64,000 nucleotides of DNA, taken from the NCBI RefSeq assembly GCF_905475345.1, contig NC_066606.1, positions 1,382,001 to 1,446,000 of the forward strand, read 5' to 3'. The translations under genes were made by a program, and so were the position numbers. The notes under the pieces are model-generated. The model saw nothing but the letters and a program-made list of their open reading frames with translations. It was not told where the DNA came from and made no database searches. Numbering within the stretch: the stretch's first letter is position 1; every line of letters begins with the position of its first letter. The stretch comes from Vespula vulgaris (taxonomy: Eukaryota; Arthropoda; Insecta; Hymenoptera; Vespidae). Below are positions 15,151 to 30,374 of the stretch, piece after piece.

Positions 15151-18100
15151 TGTCTTTCTCTCTTTTTTTTACCTTTAACATGGTGCACGAAACGCACTCA
15201 CCATAAAAAGGGTAACTACGTTTCCTCTTATTGGATCATCAATCGCTCTGGGACGGCCATCCGATAACGTATAAGGGTGGACAGACAGGAAGAAGAGGAA
15301 CCACGTGACTTGTTCGGCCATTGCTCGACGACTTCCTTTTTCCTTTAGTTTTCTCTCTCTTTTTCTCTTTCTTTCTCTTTCTCTTTCTCTTTCTCTTTTT
15401 CTTTCTCTTTCTCTTTCTCTTTCTCTATCTCTCCTTTCCTATTACTTATAGTTCCTACATAGTCGAGCTATATCTTTAAAGCACGGTCTATCATCGTTCA
15501 CGGTGTTCATCGAACAAGGATCAAGCTACAGGAGAAAAGAATGTGATAGAGGTCGGTCGGGTTCAAGGACGTTACTCGATTTGCACTATTCTTCTATTCT
15601 GAAATGATTCCGAAGTGTTTGCCATTCCTCTCGCTTTCTTTTCTATAATATTCTGATATAACGCGATCGTTTACGATATTGGTATTAATGATTGTATTGA
15701 TATTCTTCGAAATTATTATTAATAGTTGAAATCATTGATTATTAATATCGCTAGTTGTTTGTTTTTCTTTCTCATTTTTCACACGACCTTAAATGTTATA
15801 TAAGATATAATCTTTTTTCTTTCTCTCTCTCTCTCTCTCTCTCTTCTTTTTTTTCCTTATATTATCCAAAAAAAGAAAATGCACGATTAACGCGATACGT
15901 CGCGACAGGTATGTATTCGATTTTGATATAAATTAAAAATAATTACGATCCTATTCTACCAAAGAAGGATATTATTTAACTTTTAAATCCTTCGACGTAC
16001 GAATTATATCGAAAACATAAACGAAAAAAAAAAAAGAAGAGAAAAGGAAAGCGCAAGCGGTACAGTATACAATGCGGTTTTAAATCATACACGATTGTTT
16101 CATAAAATTTGAAACTCGAAATATTCATCGTTTATGGAATATGTGATTTGCGTGGGTAGAATGATTTATATGCATCGTGTACGTTCCTTCTATCGAGTTG
16201 AAACAGTAATCCCATCGCTTGGAAAATTTCAGATTTGCACAATTAATTCATCCTCCGTGACAATTTTTTTTTCTTTTTTTTAATTTATTTTATTCCAATC
16301 CCGTTCGAGCGAAATGAATATTAAACGATTATCGAAAATGATATACCTATGTATATTATATATATATATATAAGTAAAAGTTATTATCATTAATACATCA
16401 TTAATAGATTACACCGATGATTGACTCTTGACTTCATTTTAAATAGTCACTTTATCGCAAATCGTTGAACATTTCCATTTTCGTATTTTCAAAAAAATTA
16501 CGAAAGATAATAATTATATCGAAATTATTAAAAAAGAAGATCATTATTTAACAAGGTTTCAATGAAAAAAAAAACAAAAAAAAAAACAAAAAAATGTCGA
16601 TTAGAAATTTTCTTAAACGATTACGTTGAATACGTCGATAGATACGAGAAATCGATCGATAAAAGAATAAACGATTTTAAAGGCATTTACCTTTCTGTCC
16701 GATCATATGAAAATGGATTTATGAGAGAGTTTACGTATATACATACGTACTTTTTTACTGTTAGAATAACCGAGCTTCGTAAGCAGAAGAAACGAAAGAA
16801 CGTTCGTTGTAAGATCTAGACTTCAAATAGTCAAATAGACGATTCGTTGAGCCTTCGTTCCTGAATGCGGGAGAGATTTTATCGTTTCAAAAAGAAAAAA
16901 AAAGAAGGATGAAAAGAACAAAAAAGGAAAAGAAAAAAAAAGAAAGATAGAGAAAGAATTTCCTACGATTCTCTCGGACATTTTGCGAAAAGCCGAGATA
17001 GAGAATAGGTCCCTTGGAAAGTGGGTCGGGATTTAAAATCGTTCTTGGTGATCGTATAGTTGAAAAGTGGGCTCTCTTGCCTTAACGTCACGCTACATTT
17101 AACGGCGACTTAAATACAAAAAGAAAGAATAATTTTTTCTCGTTATTTCAAAGTGGTAATCAAAGGAAAAAAATATATGGTTCGAGTTAAGAGGGTAAAA
17201 TGGTATTAAACAAAAAAAAAAAAAAAAGATATATATACGAGAAAATTAATTTTAATCCATCAATTTTGTCAATGGTATTGTTCTTTTCGATATGATAGAA
17301 AATCTAATTGGCGATGCACGTAAGATGTGTCATTGTATTTGTCGAGCAATATATATTTTCGATTTTTAATGAAAAAAAAAAAGAAAAATGAAAAATATGG
17401 TATCATCAACCAATGGGATGGCAGAAGTGAAACGATCACTTTGAAGCCACTTTACTTCGTTTACGGATCAAATACATTAGCGTTCGCTAACGTTTACGAA
17501 GCTCAAGTTGCAACATTTTTAGAATGCGAGGATATGCGATTTATATCGAATAACCTGATGCAATATTTATATCTAACTTCGATCTTACAAGATTTTACAA
17601 AAAAGAAAAAGAGAAAGTACGCTGATTATTTATTTAACTATTATTAAGAAAATCGAAATATTATATTTAATCCGATCCATATATATACTTATTAAATTTT
17701 ATTATCAAATTCACGTAAAAAAGTTATGTACATTAGTGATACATTCTCCTTTCTCCATCTCTTTCAATTCTATTCATTAATTTATGTACCGGATCTTTCG
17801 AAACGTCACAATAGAGATTTCCTCGCTACGTAAATCCGTTCTCTCTTTCGTTGATACAAATCCGAGAAATGTAAGTATTTTGAAAGGGAGGATAGAATAC
17901 GAATAAACAATTTTCTAAAAAGAGAAAAAAGAAAAATAAGTAAGACACAAATAGTGGATTATACTTTATAATTTTCTATGGAGATAGAAAAAGAGGAGGA
18001 AGGAAAAAGAAAAGAAACGAAAAAGAAAGAAAATATTTGTAAATAAAATAGAAAAAATGGGCATACATGATGATATACGCAAAATTAGTTTGGTGTTCGA

Positions 18101-19497
18101 TATGTTATATTAGTTTAAAATAATTATAGTATATATACAGGGTGTTCGTAACAGTCAATCTCATTTAGTTTTCACAAACCAATCATAACCTCGCGTTCCG
18201 AATTTACACTTCGTCGTTATAAATAAAGGAATGCGCAATCACACGAAATTCGTTCTCTAAAATACACCATTATTTGTATTCCTTCGTCTGTTTATATCAT
18301 ACGTTATGAACTAACAAGTAGGATTTGCGATCATTAATTATTCGCGAACAAAAAGGTTGCTCGATTCATGTATCTTTTCGAGAGAGAAATCAATAAATTC
18401 AGTAGTAGTTGTTGCATTTACTTCGAATGAAATAAAAATTTCTTTAATACGATCGACGATGTAAAATTGTTTTTAGTTTTTCTGATATCTTAAATTCAAA
18501 CATTATCACGAATTTTCATTCGAGCTTTCTTGTTTTCCTTTTCTTCCATTACCATAGATAAATCGATCGTAAAAGATCTTTTTTTGTAGAACAATTATTT
18601 TGAAATATGGATCGTTGAAACATGAAATAGTACCTGCTTTCTTATGCAAAGTATGACGCGAAACTATTCCACGGGAAGTTACTTTAAGAGCATAAATATG
18701 TAATAAGAGTAGTGTGCGAAAATGCATCTTGCCATTGATTTATCGAAACTTGGGGAATATTAATGAGATTGGTTCGAAGATCAGAAAAGTATGACACGTG
18801 AGAAAGGGAGTATAGTATGAAGGAAAAAAAGAACAATAACAAAAAAAAAAGGAGAAAATAAAAATGAAAGAAAGAAAGAAAGAAAGAGAAAAGGAAAAAG
18901 ATTAAAATAAAAAAAAAAAAAAAAGAAAAATTAGATTGAAAGAAAAGGCCGAACTATACCACTTTTAATCGTCTTATCCAAGGATATCAAATAAATCACA
19001 AGATTGAACTTTGTAAATGAATTCCTAGGGGATAAAGGTGCCTCCCTAGAATAGGGGGATGTTCTCATCATAGAGTTCAGTTAATTAAAGATATTACGGG
19101 GTAACTCTCACATCAGAGAGAAAGAGAGAGGGAGAGAGAAAGAGAGAGTTGATCCATTCACGTATAAGTAGGATTACTTGAATAAAAGTAAGAGAATTTT
19201 GGAAAACAAGCGTTTCCATGGTGGTCAACAGCTAGCCGTTTATGGTAGTTAAGCTTATTCTTTATTGTTATCATCACAATATACGAGAAATAATTTAATA
19301 TTATAGAAGTAATAAGGGAAGTTGCAAGAGCTTTATCTCTCGAATACACGGCATGCTATTTAACACATAGTCGGTTTAAATAAAGCGTACTAGTATTAAG
19401 GAACATTTTCGTTTACACTTACGTGTAACGTCATTCACGAGACTTGGACATACTAAAGACGAGAAATATTAAATTATATATATATATATATGTATAT

Positions 19498-19573
<76 letters not shown>

Positions 19574-19970
19574 ACGTGTTAAAAACAAACTTTTTTACGT
19601 TTTCATTCAGAGAAACAATTTTTTTAAACCGATTTTAAACAATCACGATTCATATATCTTATTATTTTATATATTTAAAAAAACTTTTATTTGAACGATA
19701 ATCTCGATTAACATTGTTATTAAACATATTTCGACTATACGATTATATTTATATCACGATTACAACGATTTGATTTCAACGATTTGTACGCATATTATAA
19801 TTAATTTTACGTGCAAGATATATTATACTGATTCAAAAGAGAACAAAATTTTATTAAAAAAATTAGGATATCGATTTCTATCAATGTGACGTTCGCATTC
19901 TTCCCTTGTAACGTCAGTTCCGATAAACATTCGATCGATACTTTTTTTCTTTTTTCTTTTTTGTTTTTAA

Positions 19971-20024
<54 letters not shown>

Positions 20025-20189
20025 GCATATTTAAATTCCATGAAACTTTATCACGATCCGCATCGTTTCAAACGCGTTCTCTCAAAACGAGAGGATATAA
20101 GCTAAAGAATTCTCTTTAAAGTTTCTTTCTATCAGTATCTTTTATTTACGTACTTTATCTACATTTTTTTTAAACAGGAAGCTATTTAC

Positions 20190-20238
<49 letters not shown>

Positions 20239-23200
20239 TTCAATTTTTTGTTTTTACAATATCGCAGGTATACATGTACCTGTATACGTATATAAGGGTC
20301 AATAATCTAAGTCATTATAAGTTTACGAATATTTCATTTAACTCTCAAAGATATCAGAAAAAACTTTTAATAGATAAATACATATTTATATATATATATT
20401 TTTATTTATTTGTTTATTCGTAATTTAAAACGTTTTAACTACACAATGTACATCAATTAATCGAATTACCTTGGCTGGAATGCGAATTACCTTTGTTTCT
20501 TTTTTATTTTTATCTACAATCACATTTGATATTCCGTTCGTTTCGTGCGATATGCATGCGAGCGCGTAATCCCATTCAATGATGTGGAATTACTACGGAA
20601 AATGTGGTGCATTCCATGAGATTTGTGTGATATTGATGAATCTATATATAGATACATACATACATACATATATATATATAACTATATATATAGTAGGTAA
20701 ATGCATTACGATATTTTTCGATGGATAAATAAATCGTTTGATAGATCAAAAACATAAACGGAGAGAGAAAGAAGAAGAGAAATGAAAGGAAAAAATGTAC
20801 GGTTTTCACGAGGGTACATTTGAAATAAGTGGAAGAAAAAAAAAAGATAAGAAAAAGAAAAAAAAAAGAATTTTTCTTTTAAGTCTTTCTATCTCAATTC
20901 CTCTCATTATCCGAATTCTTGAAATCCTTCTTCAATTAAGACGTAACTATATATATACACTTATATTTATCGGCAAATTATGAATATAAAGCATCCTCCA
21001 TTAAATTAGATTCATTAATATATCAATATATATAAAGTGGGGTAATAACTTAATCATCTTGGATATCCCAGTTCTTTTTAGAAATAGACGGAAAAAAATT
21101 TTAATGAGTTCATCATGGTTATATTTTCCTTACGAGAGGAAAAGAATTTATATTTAAAAAATTATTAACAAAATCAATTTTGTTATAACAATATTATTGT
21201 AATATTTAAATAAATAAAGAATGAATTATGCTTAAAAACGGTGTTTGAATCAAGTCTCTACGATTTTTTGTTCCGAGGATATTGTTTTCGAAAGATTTCC
21301 ATTCGTAATTCGTATAGTACAGCTGTTCGTAGTAATAATAGTAATAGTAGTAGTAATAAAGCTATTTTTAAATAAACAAAATAAGATTTACATAATTATA
21401 ATAAAAATGTATATAACTTTCTTTTAGTTATGTTCTTATTACGAAAGAAAAGAAAAAAATTTAATTAAAAAAATTATTAACAAAATCGATTTTGTTATAA
21501 CAATATTATTGCAATATTTAAATAAATAAAGAATGAATTATGCTTAAAAACGATGTTTGAATCAAGTCTCTACGAGTTTTCGTTCCAAAGATATCGTTTT
21601 GGAAAGATTTCCATTCGTAATTCGTATAGTACAGCTGTTCGTAGTAATAATAGTAATAGTAGTAGTAATAAATCTATTTTTAAATAAACAAAATAAGATT
21701 TACATAATTATAATAAAAATGTATATAACTTTCTTTTAGTTATGTTCTTATTACGAAAGAAAAGAAAAAAATTTAATTAAAAAAATTATTAACAAAATCG
21801 ATTTTATTATAACAATATTATTGCAATATTTAAATAAATAAAGAATGAATTATGCTTAAAAACGGTGTTTGAATCAAGTCTCTACGAGTTTTCGTTCCGA
21901 AGATATCGTCTTCGAAAGATTTCCATTTTGAATTCGTACAGTACAGCTGTTCGTAGTAGTAGTAGTAGTAGTAGGACCGCGTAAATTCTGGGAATTTATA
22001 TAGGTTAGTGTGTCACTGGGTCATTATGAATGAAATTATATAGGTCAGTAGGTCAATGTGAACGTCTTTAGTTTATATGGGAATATCTCTGGAACTACAA
22101 GTCGTACAGACTTGAATGAAGTACCATTTTAAAAGGCAAATTTTTCTCTATTTTTTGTGCATATTGTCAATAATTAATTAACAAAATGGATTTTTTTATA
22201 ACAATATTATTGCAATATTTAAATAAATAAAGAATGAATTATAGTTAAAAATGGTGTTTGAATCAAGTCTCTATGAATTTTCGTTCCGAAGATATCGTCT
22301 TCGAAAGATCCCATTCATAATTCGTATAGTACAGCTGTTCGTAGTAAGAGTAGTAGTAGTAGTAGAAGGACCGCGTAAATTCTTGGAATTTATATAGGTT
22401 AGTGTGTCACTGGGTCATTATGAATGAAATTATATAGGTCAGTGGGTCAATGCGAACGTCTTTAGTTTATATGGGAATATCTCTGGAACTACAAGTCGTA
22501 CAGACTTGAATGAAGTATCATTTTAAAGGGCAAATTTTTCTCTATTTTTTGTGCATATTGTTAATAATTAATTAACAATTTGTTATAAACAAATTCTTAC
22601 GAACTTCGTTCGTCTTATTTTGCCAAACTAAAAAAATAGATTACAAACGATTTATAAAATTATATAAATTAATAAATAATTAATAAACAAAGTAATTCGT
22701 TTACAATTACAATTTTTTACATTGTTAACATCCAAGTCTTTTATTTATACGGGAATATCTCCGAAAGTATAAGTCGTAGAGAGTTGAAACAAATACGCAA
22801 AGTAAGCGCAAAATAAATGAAAAATAATGGTAGAAGATAAGTTAAGAAACGATTACACTTGCATAAAAAAGAATCTGTGTAAGATTTACATGTAAATGTA
22901 TTATACAATATTATAAAAAAACAGTTTTATAAAATGTATAAGAATAAAAGTGTGATATTGTACGTAATACATATATACATTTTTCAATGATTAAACTAAC
23001 AGATACAGTACTACTAGCATGAACTCCAATTTTAAAGATACCGTTATTAAAAAGCGTTTCTTAACTTCTGTGGATTCTGCAGAAGTACATTTTGTTGGAT
23101 TTTCCAGAATGAAAGAGATAAACGTGTAAAAGCAAACAAGATGGTGAAATCTTATTTGTTAAGAATGATGGAACATTTTGGTTGAGCACGGAAATATCTA

Positions 23201-24243
23201 TTTGTAGTTTCTAGTATGGAAGACGAGAGGGAGGGAGGGAGAGAGGGAGGGAGGGAGAGAGAGAGAGAGAGAGAGAGAGAAAGTATCTCAAAATACAAAA
23301 GAGAACATGCTCTACGAAATAGTAAATTTCATGACATAGAGCTATGTTAGCTAGTAAAACATTTTTGTGGCTGAGTCTTGTCGATGCAAGAAAAGAGAAA
23401 GAGAGGAAAATTCATAATCTAAAACCTTCTATTTTTGTACTTTGCAAAGGAAACCTCAGAAATACCGCATAGAAAAATCCAATATATACAGTAAAGAACT
23501 TCCATTACCAGAGTATCCATCATCTGACTATTTTATCATCTGAGTTATTCCGTTATCTGAACATTCCATTGCTTTATAGAATATTACATTTCTTTTCTTA
23601 TCGAAATAAATAAATATATATATATAAATATATGTATATTTGAAACATTATTTATACCTTTTTATACGATCTAAATTTATTCCCTGAATGCAATAACTTG
23701 GTACAAGATAAAACTGATAAGACTGATTCATAGAAGGAACTGGATGGTTTAAACTTTTAGAGGACGAATGCATTACCATTAAATGCAATTGTAAGCATTG
23801 AAAAAAATTATACTTATCGATAACGCGATCTAATGGACCGGACTGGATATAAAAGTCCTTAGTAAACCTTTGTAAACTTATTTCAATATTATTTTTATTC
23901 TCTCTAAAATATAGATACACACACACACACACACATACATATATTTTGTAGTGAGCGAAACAACATTGTTCTGGGTTTCTTTTCTCTTTTCTATTCTTTT
24001 TTTTCTATTTTTTTTTCTTTCTTCGTGAGAATATTGCATAGGTTGAACGATGCGTAGATGGTCTTCCACCCTTAATATCTTAAACGAATCGAAGGGAAGA
24101 TACAAGGGAAGCTTGAAAATATCTCGAGGGCAACTCTTCCTTTGACGTGAGAGCTAATTGAAGCTCACGCATGGGAGATCGATCGAGGACAGCTAGCTCG
24201 ATGCGTAGACCTTAACGTTTGAGGAACAAAAAATATCTAAATT

Positions 24244-24317
<74 letters not shown>

Positions 24318-25842
24318 AATAGAAAGATGAAAAAATATATAGTAGAATGAAGAGTCTTAAAAATAAAAAAAAAAATAAAATAAAATAAAAAAAAAATAAA
24401 AAAAGATATCTAATGATCTACCTCAATCTATTTTTACTATCATCTATCGACATTACTTATCGATAGCTTTATAAATCCTCCTGACAAGGTCAGCCATCTA
24501 ATAATCCAGAAAAATCAAAATCACTCGATTGCTTCGAACACGCACGAACAATTTTTTTCCTCTTGATGTTGACCAATCGAAAATCAATGCGTAACCTGTT
24601 CGTTCCATCTCTCTCTTTCTTTCTCTCCTTCTCTCTGAATGCATCTTTTTTCTCTCTTTTTTTTTTTTGTTTTTTCTCGAACAGATATCTTTTCTCCACA
24701 TCCTACTCAACGTTTCCACTCGTTACGAAATCGGGTTTTGTAAAACTTTCAATAAAGTGGTACGATCGGAATTCAATTAGCGATTTCGATAGATAGATAG
24801 ATAGGTAGAAAGAGACAGAGAGAAACGAGCCCTTCAATCGTAGAATGTACGAAGGGTAAGTTGATTTAAACGCAGAGATTAGAATCTTTCTTTCAAAGGT
24901 ATTTCGATGAAATTCTCGAGAACGAAGACTATACCTCGTGAATCTTTTACTGGTTATTTGGGAATAAACGATCAAATATTAATTCCACTTTCTCTTTCTT
25001 TCTTTTTCTCTTTCCCTCTCTCTCTCTCTCTCTCTCTGTTTCTTTCTCATTCTCTGGATAGATAGATGAAAAAGAAATAAAGATAAAATAAAAAACGAGA
25101 CTTTTGCGAGAAGTGAGATAAACAACAGCGACTCGAGAACGTGACCTTAACCATACATTAGAAGGACATATAAAGGTACTATTTTTTAATGCTCGATTGC
25201 ATTTCCTATCTACATACTGTAACATTTATGTTGCTTTTATGTTGGCTTTTACAACAAAATAGTCGACCTTGCATTAATTCCAACTTGCAACTCTTCCTAT
25301 GTATTCACCTACGTTTTTTTTTCTTTTTTTTTTTTCTTTTTGATCGATCGCTCCATTATATACATACATACATACATACATACATTTACATAAATACGCA
25401 ATCCTAGATCGTGTTAGATAACATTACACAACACAGTTGACGTTCGAAGGGAAAAATGAAAGAAAAAGAAGTGTAAAGGAAAAAATATATAAGATATATA
25501 CATACATACATATATCACTCGTAGAAATAGATACTCTCTGACGATGGATAGAGAAGAAAGATCGGTGAAAATCTTTCGTAATGTCCGCAAGCATGTTCTG
25601 CAAACTCGTGTTTCTACGATCTCGAGGATTATAAACGATAAATCGTGGAGTGGCCATTTGAAAGACGACGCCGCAACGTCTACACTCATTCCGTTTTCTA
25701 CAATGACTATTTTTCTTTACGCTTCTCTCTTTCTCTCTCTTTCTGTCTCTGTCTCTTTCTTTTTTCTCCCTCTCTCTTTCTCTCTCTCTCTATCTTTCAT
25801 CTACCTATGTCTCTTTTTCTCTGTTTACTTGTTTCTCTCTGT

Positions 25843-25895
<53 letters not shown>

Positions 25896-27138
25896 AGTTC
25901 TTTCACGAGGTCCCTCAGGCCATCATGAAAAGTAAAGTAGACGGAATGCGTTTTTCCTCTTTCCGTAACAAACGCGTTATATAAAACGCACCCACGTTCT
26001 GGAGAAAAGCATAAGCTTTTTACTACAGATGACTTCGATGCGATGAAGAGATTGGGAAAGGGTAAAAGAAAAAAAAGGGGAGAAAAAAATGAAGAAAGAA
26101 GCATTGACAAAATGGGATTTTGTTCCTTTTTTTTTTTCCTTTTTTCATCTCTTATCTACCACGATATAACTTTTCCCTATCCTGAAAGAGAGGGGAAAAA
26201 AGAAGAGAGATAAATAGAAAAGAAATATCGCAGTTCATTTCTCTTCGCGCAAAATTGAAATACGTGTCGGTAATGATCAGAATAAAAACTTGGTTTAACA
26301 CACCGTATCAAAAGCAATTATCTGCCTGAATATTTTCCTTCGAATAATGTAACATTTACATATTTTTACTTGAATGATACGTTGCTTTTATCTTTCTTTT
26401 CTTTTTCACGTTGATATTACGATCCGATATCGATTAGTATCGCTTTTATTCCGTGATTTATCATCGAGTCGTATTTTAATCATACGTTTATATATGTATC
26501 TGTATACATATACATATCTACAGATAAGCATACTTACAAAAAAAAATAAATAAAAAGATAACAGATAAAATAAAAGAAAAAAAACAGAAATTTTCGTTGG
26601 AAAACATAAGACTCCTTTTAAATCGTCGGCTTATATCGAAATACATCTGGCTCTGATTTACGATCGAGAAGTCTCGCAGATGAGTCCCTAGAGTATATTT
26701 CTGTAAAAAAAAAAAAAAAAAGAAAAAAAAAGGAAGAAAGAAAGAAAGTGCAATAAAAAAAGACATGGACAAAAAGATGCACATTTCAAAAAAAGAAAAA
26801 GAAAAAGAATCGAAAGGTGGATAAGAAAAGAAAGAAAAAAGCGTGTGCTCTCGTATACGTAGGTAGATATCTGTTGAGAAACGTTGAATAATTCGAAATC
26901 TGTGATATTCGAGTTTCAACCATTTACTGGGTCGTTTATCAAAGAGCTTTGCGTATGAAGCAAAGAAAAACGTTCGTTTTTTATCTTCTCTCTCATTCCT
27001 TTTTTCTTTTTTTCTCCCTTATTCTATCGTTTAGCAATCTGCTACGATCATCTCGTACTTTTGGATTCAAAATGATTTATAGGCATTCCCTTCAGTCTGT
27101 ATAAAAAGAAATATTACGATGTGACCTGCATTAACGAA

Positions 27139-27169
<31 letters not shown>

Positions 27170-29998
27170 TCGACAAGCCGCCTCTTATCATCCATCAAAA
27201 CTCTCGCCACGAGATCACCCTGGTTCGATCGTGAAATTATAGTATAAGGGATAAGATTCTCTCAAGTACATAATATACATACGTATCACGTATACGTCAG
27301 TCCGATGGAAATCTACAGAATTTATCGTGTTATCCGTCATGATTCCCTTACTAACGTCCTTAAAGATGAATTGTCGAAAATATAAAATTTTCTCAAAAAG
27401 AAGGAATTGGACTTTCAAATCGGTTCGTTCCAAAAGAAAAAAAAGAAAAAAAAAGAACAAATTCGGAGAGATATTACATGAAGATAAACAACGAAGCAAT
27501 TTCGTAATATATTGTAACAATTGCAAAATTGCAAGGATTAAAAAAAAAGAGAGATCAAAAGATCGACATATGTGACCTATATGACGATAAAATCGAGCGA
27601 AATATCTTGATTCCTGAAATCGATAATAAGTATATAACTTTTCTAAAAGTTTTAATGGAGATTTACGTTAATATTACAAATGACATTTGTTATCGATCAA
27701 TAGTCGAATTTTTAAAAGATGTATACATTAGAGATAATCGTTGGTTAAAACATATATGAACTTTCGATTAAGGTTCGATAATAATAACGGAAGTAATATA
27801 ATAGAGAATGACAGAGTGATAATATATGTATAGGAAGGGTGAATCAATGAGTTCATTGAACGATTTAAAGCAGTAGCCCTTCAACCAACCATAGAATGGG
27901 GTGGGGGGGGTGCGGTTTAGAGGTGTGGTGTAAATGCCCTTCCATTCTATGGTAGGAGCGGTTTCCAGGTGCGGCTTTGATACTTAAGCTTTGATACATT
28001 GTTTCAAAGCATATTGAGGTTTCTCTCTAACGTCAAAAGCCTTACTTACATCGATATTCGATGTAAATAATGAATGGAAATTCTAATTCAAAACATTGAA
28101 AGCTTTGTAATAAAGTACTGGGAGAGGGGAGGAGATGGATGAAGGGAGAAGGTAAGGGAAAGCAAAAGCAAACACGTTGAATTCGCCTAACGTTAAGTAA
28201 ATTATACCTAACGACATCCCTACTGTCCACGAATATATTAACATAAGATTGTTAGAATGTTGAAATCATGAATATTCAATGTAACCACGTGACTGACTCC
28301 TCCATCGTGTCGAACACTTTGATCAACATTGCGAACTTGATTCAAGTAGTTTACTATAATCTATTTACCGAGAAATTCGAATTGTCTCTATGTATTATCC
28401 ATCGGCGGATTTAATCTTCATGGAAACCGCGAGGTTATAAATTTTTTTCGTCACTCGTTTAAATAAATCTATTATGCAGTATATACGTTTATATATATTT
28501 TTTTATTTCAACTCGTAAAAATACCTAAAAGGAAAAATTGTATATACATATACACAGACGCAGATACGAACAATGAGAATATGTACATATATATCTACAC
28601 CGGTGTCATACATTAAATTAAAATTGATTATATCTATAATATAAATTTATATTATCGTGTGAGGTCGGCCTTTATCGTTTGCACGATAAATCCGGGACAC
28701 TGTTATTCTAATGGTCGTGTGACATCAATCTCAATATAATAAATCTTCAATTATTATATTAAAAATATAGAAGTGTACAAAAGTATTAATGTTCGTTGTT
28801 ATATTAATGTTCGTATTAAATATTCTATTCCAAAAAGAAAAGAAAAAAAAAAGAAACTTCTTTCCATTATCGTTCAACAATGTTAAACGATCAAGATAGT
28901 TATTATGTATAATTCATTTTGTACATTACATAAACGGCTAGACAATATCGTCGATATTCGATATCGAGTCTTTTCAATGTACTTACATGCTTTTATATCA
29001 ACTTCGAGAACAGCTGAAAGCACCATTATCGCTTCAATTGCACGCGTGACGGAAAACATCGATCTAAGTTAGATCGAGATTTTTCACATCCGCCGGCGAC
29101 ACGATAGTTATAGATCCTACTTTCTCGCGCGAACGTTCGATCGAAGAAAAATGAACTACAAAAAGTGAACGAGAGTACGATTAAAAAAATTATATCGTTC
29201 TATGACGTTACCATTGATATAGGTAGACCTAACAATTTTTTATTTTATTTTATTTTGTTTATTTCTAATATCTTATTTTATCTCAAGGTCATATATCTCT
29301 TTACCATACTTAGAAATAAGATCTCATTACTTCCGAATTTTCCAATCTTTTCTTCGTCTTTATTCGTTCACTTTGCTTTCTATGATCGCATATCGTTTTG
29401 CTGACGGATGCGTCGGTATTTTTTATCTTGCAAGAAAAGATTTTTGATTTGTGCCATCAAGCATATTTCTAGAATTTTCTCTTGCGATTCATAGAATTTT
29501 GTATTGCGATGATAAAGGTATTCTGAATAAAACGAATAGATGTCTAGTCATATCTATGTTATATCGATGTTCTGACGTTGCACAGAACAGACGATCTCAT
29601 TTCATTAAATTGATACCTCGTCTAGAAGGAAACGGTATCGAAACAAAAAGATAAATTGAACAATGAGAATCTGCCAATCTATATCGATTAGAGAATTCTC
29701 TTTGCGAAAATCTATTGAGAATTTAAAAAAAAAAGATAATGAAACATGAACACCTCTCGAAAAAATCTCATCCTTTTTTACTTTTTTTATTTAATATAAA
29801 CGAGAAGGTTATGATAAGATAAATGAAATACAAATATTTCAAAACAATAAACAAAAATTTTGAATGGTTTTTGAATCGAATAAATATTAATAATATCATT
29901 ATTTTTTTTAAACTTTTGTCCCATACTCAGTTTTACCTTAATAACTACAAAATGATAAAATGGATAAAAAAGAGAGATAGAGATAGATAGATATATAG

Positions 29999-30094
<96 letters not shown>

Positions 30095-30323
30095 TTACGA
30101 GAATAAAATATAGAAAAAAATAAAAAATGATATTCGTTATTAAAAATTATATTCGTAACATATTCGAATATAAACCGTTCAAAAGTCCGATTAATAAAAC
30201 GTTAAATTTTTATTTCGATGATATATACGATTTCCTATAAATATCGAAATTCGTATATATTAATACGTACGTTACTGCACGTAATATTCCCATAGTAATG
30301 GATGGGGGGAATAAAGAGAGATG

Positions 30324-30374
<51 letters not shown>

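Noticed and set aside
25544..25984. 146-codon plus-strand frame
   Set aside because: Its length comes from a CT microsatellite translated as Ser/Leu/Phe; no gene-like sequence outside it.
26518..26919. 133-codon minus-strand frame rich in Phe and Ser
   Set aside because: It is a product of A/G-rich tracts; no motif, no codon signal.
27215..27245. tRNA-like GGTTCGATC
   Set aside because: No acceptor stem, anticodon arm or matching 5' half nearby.
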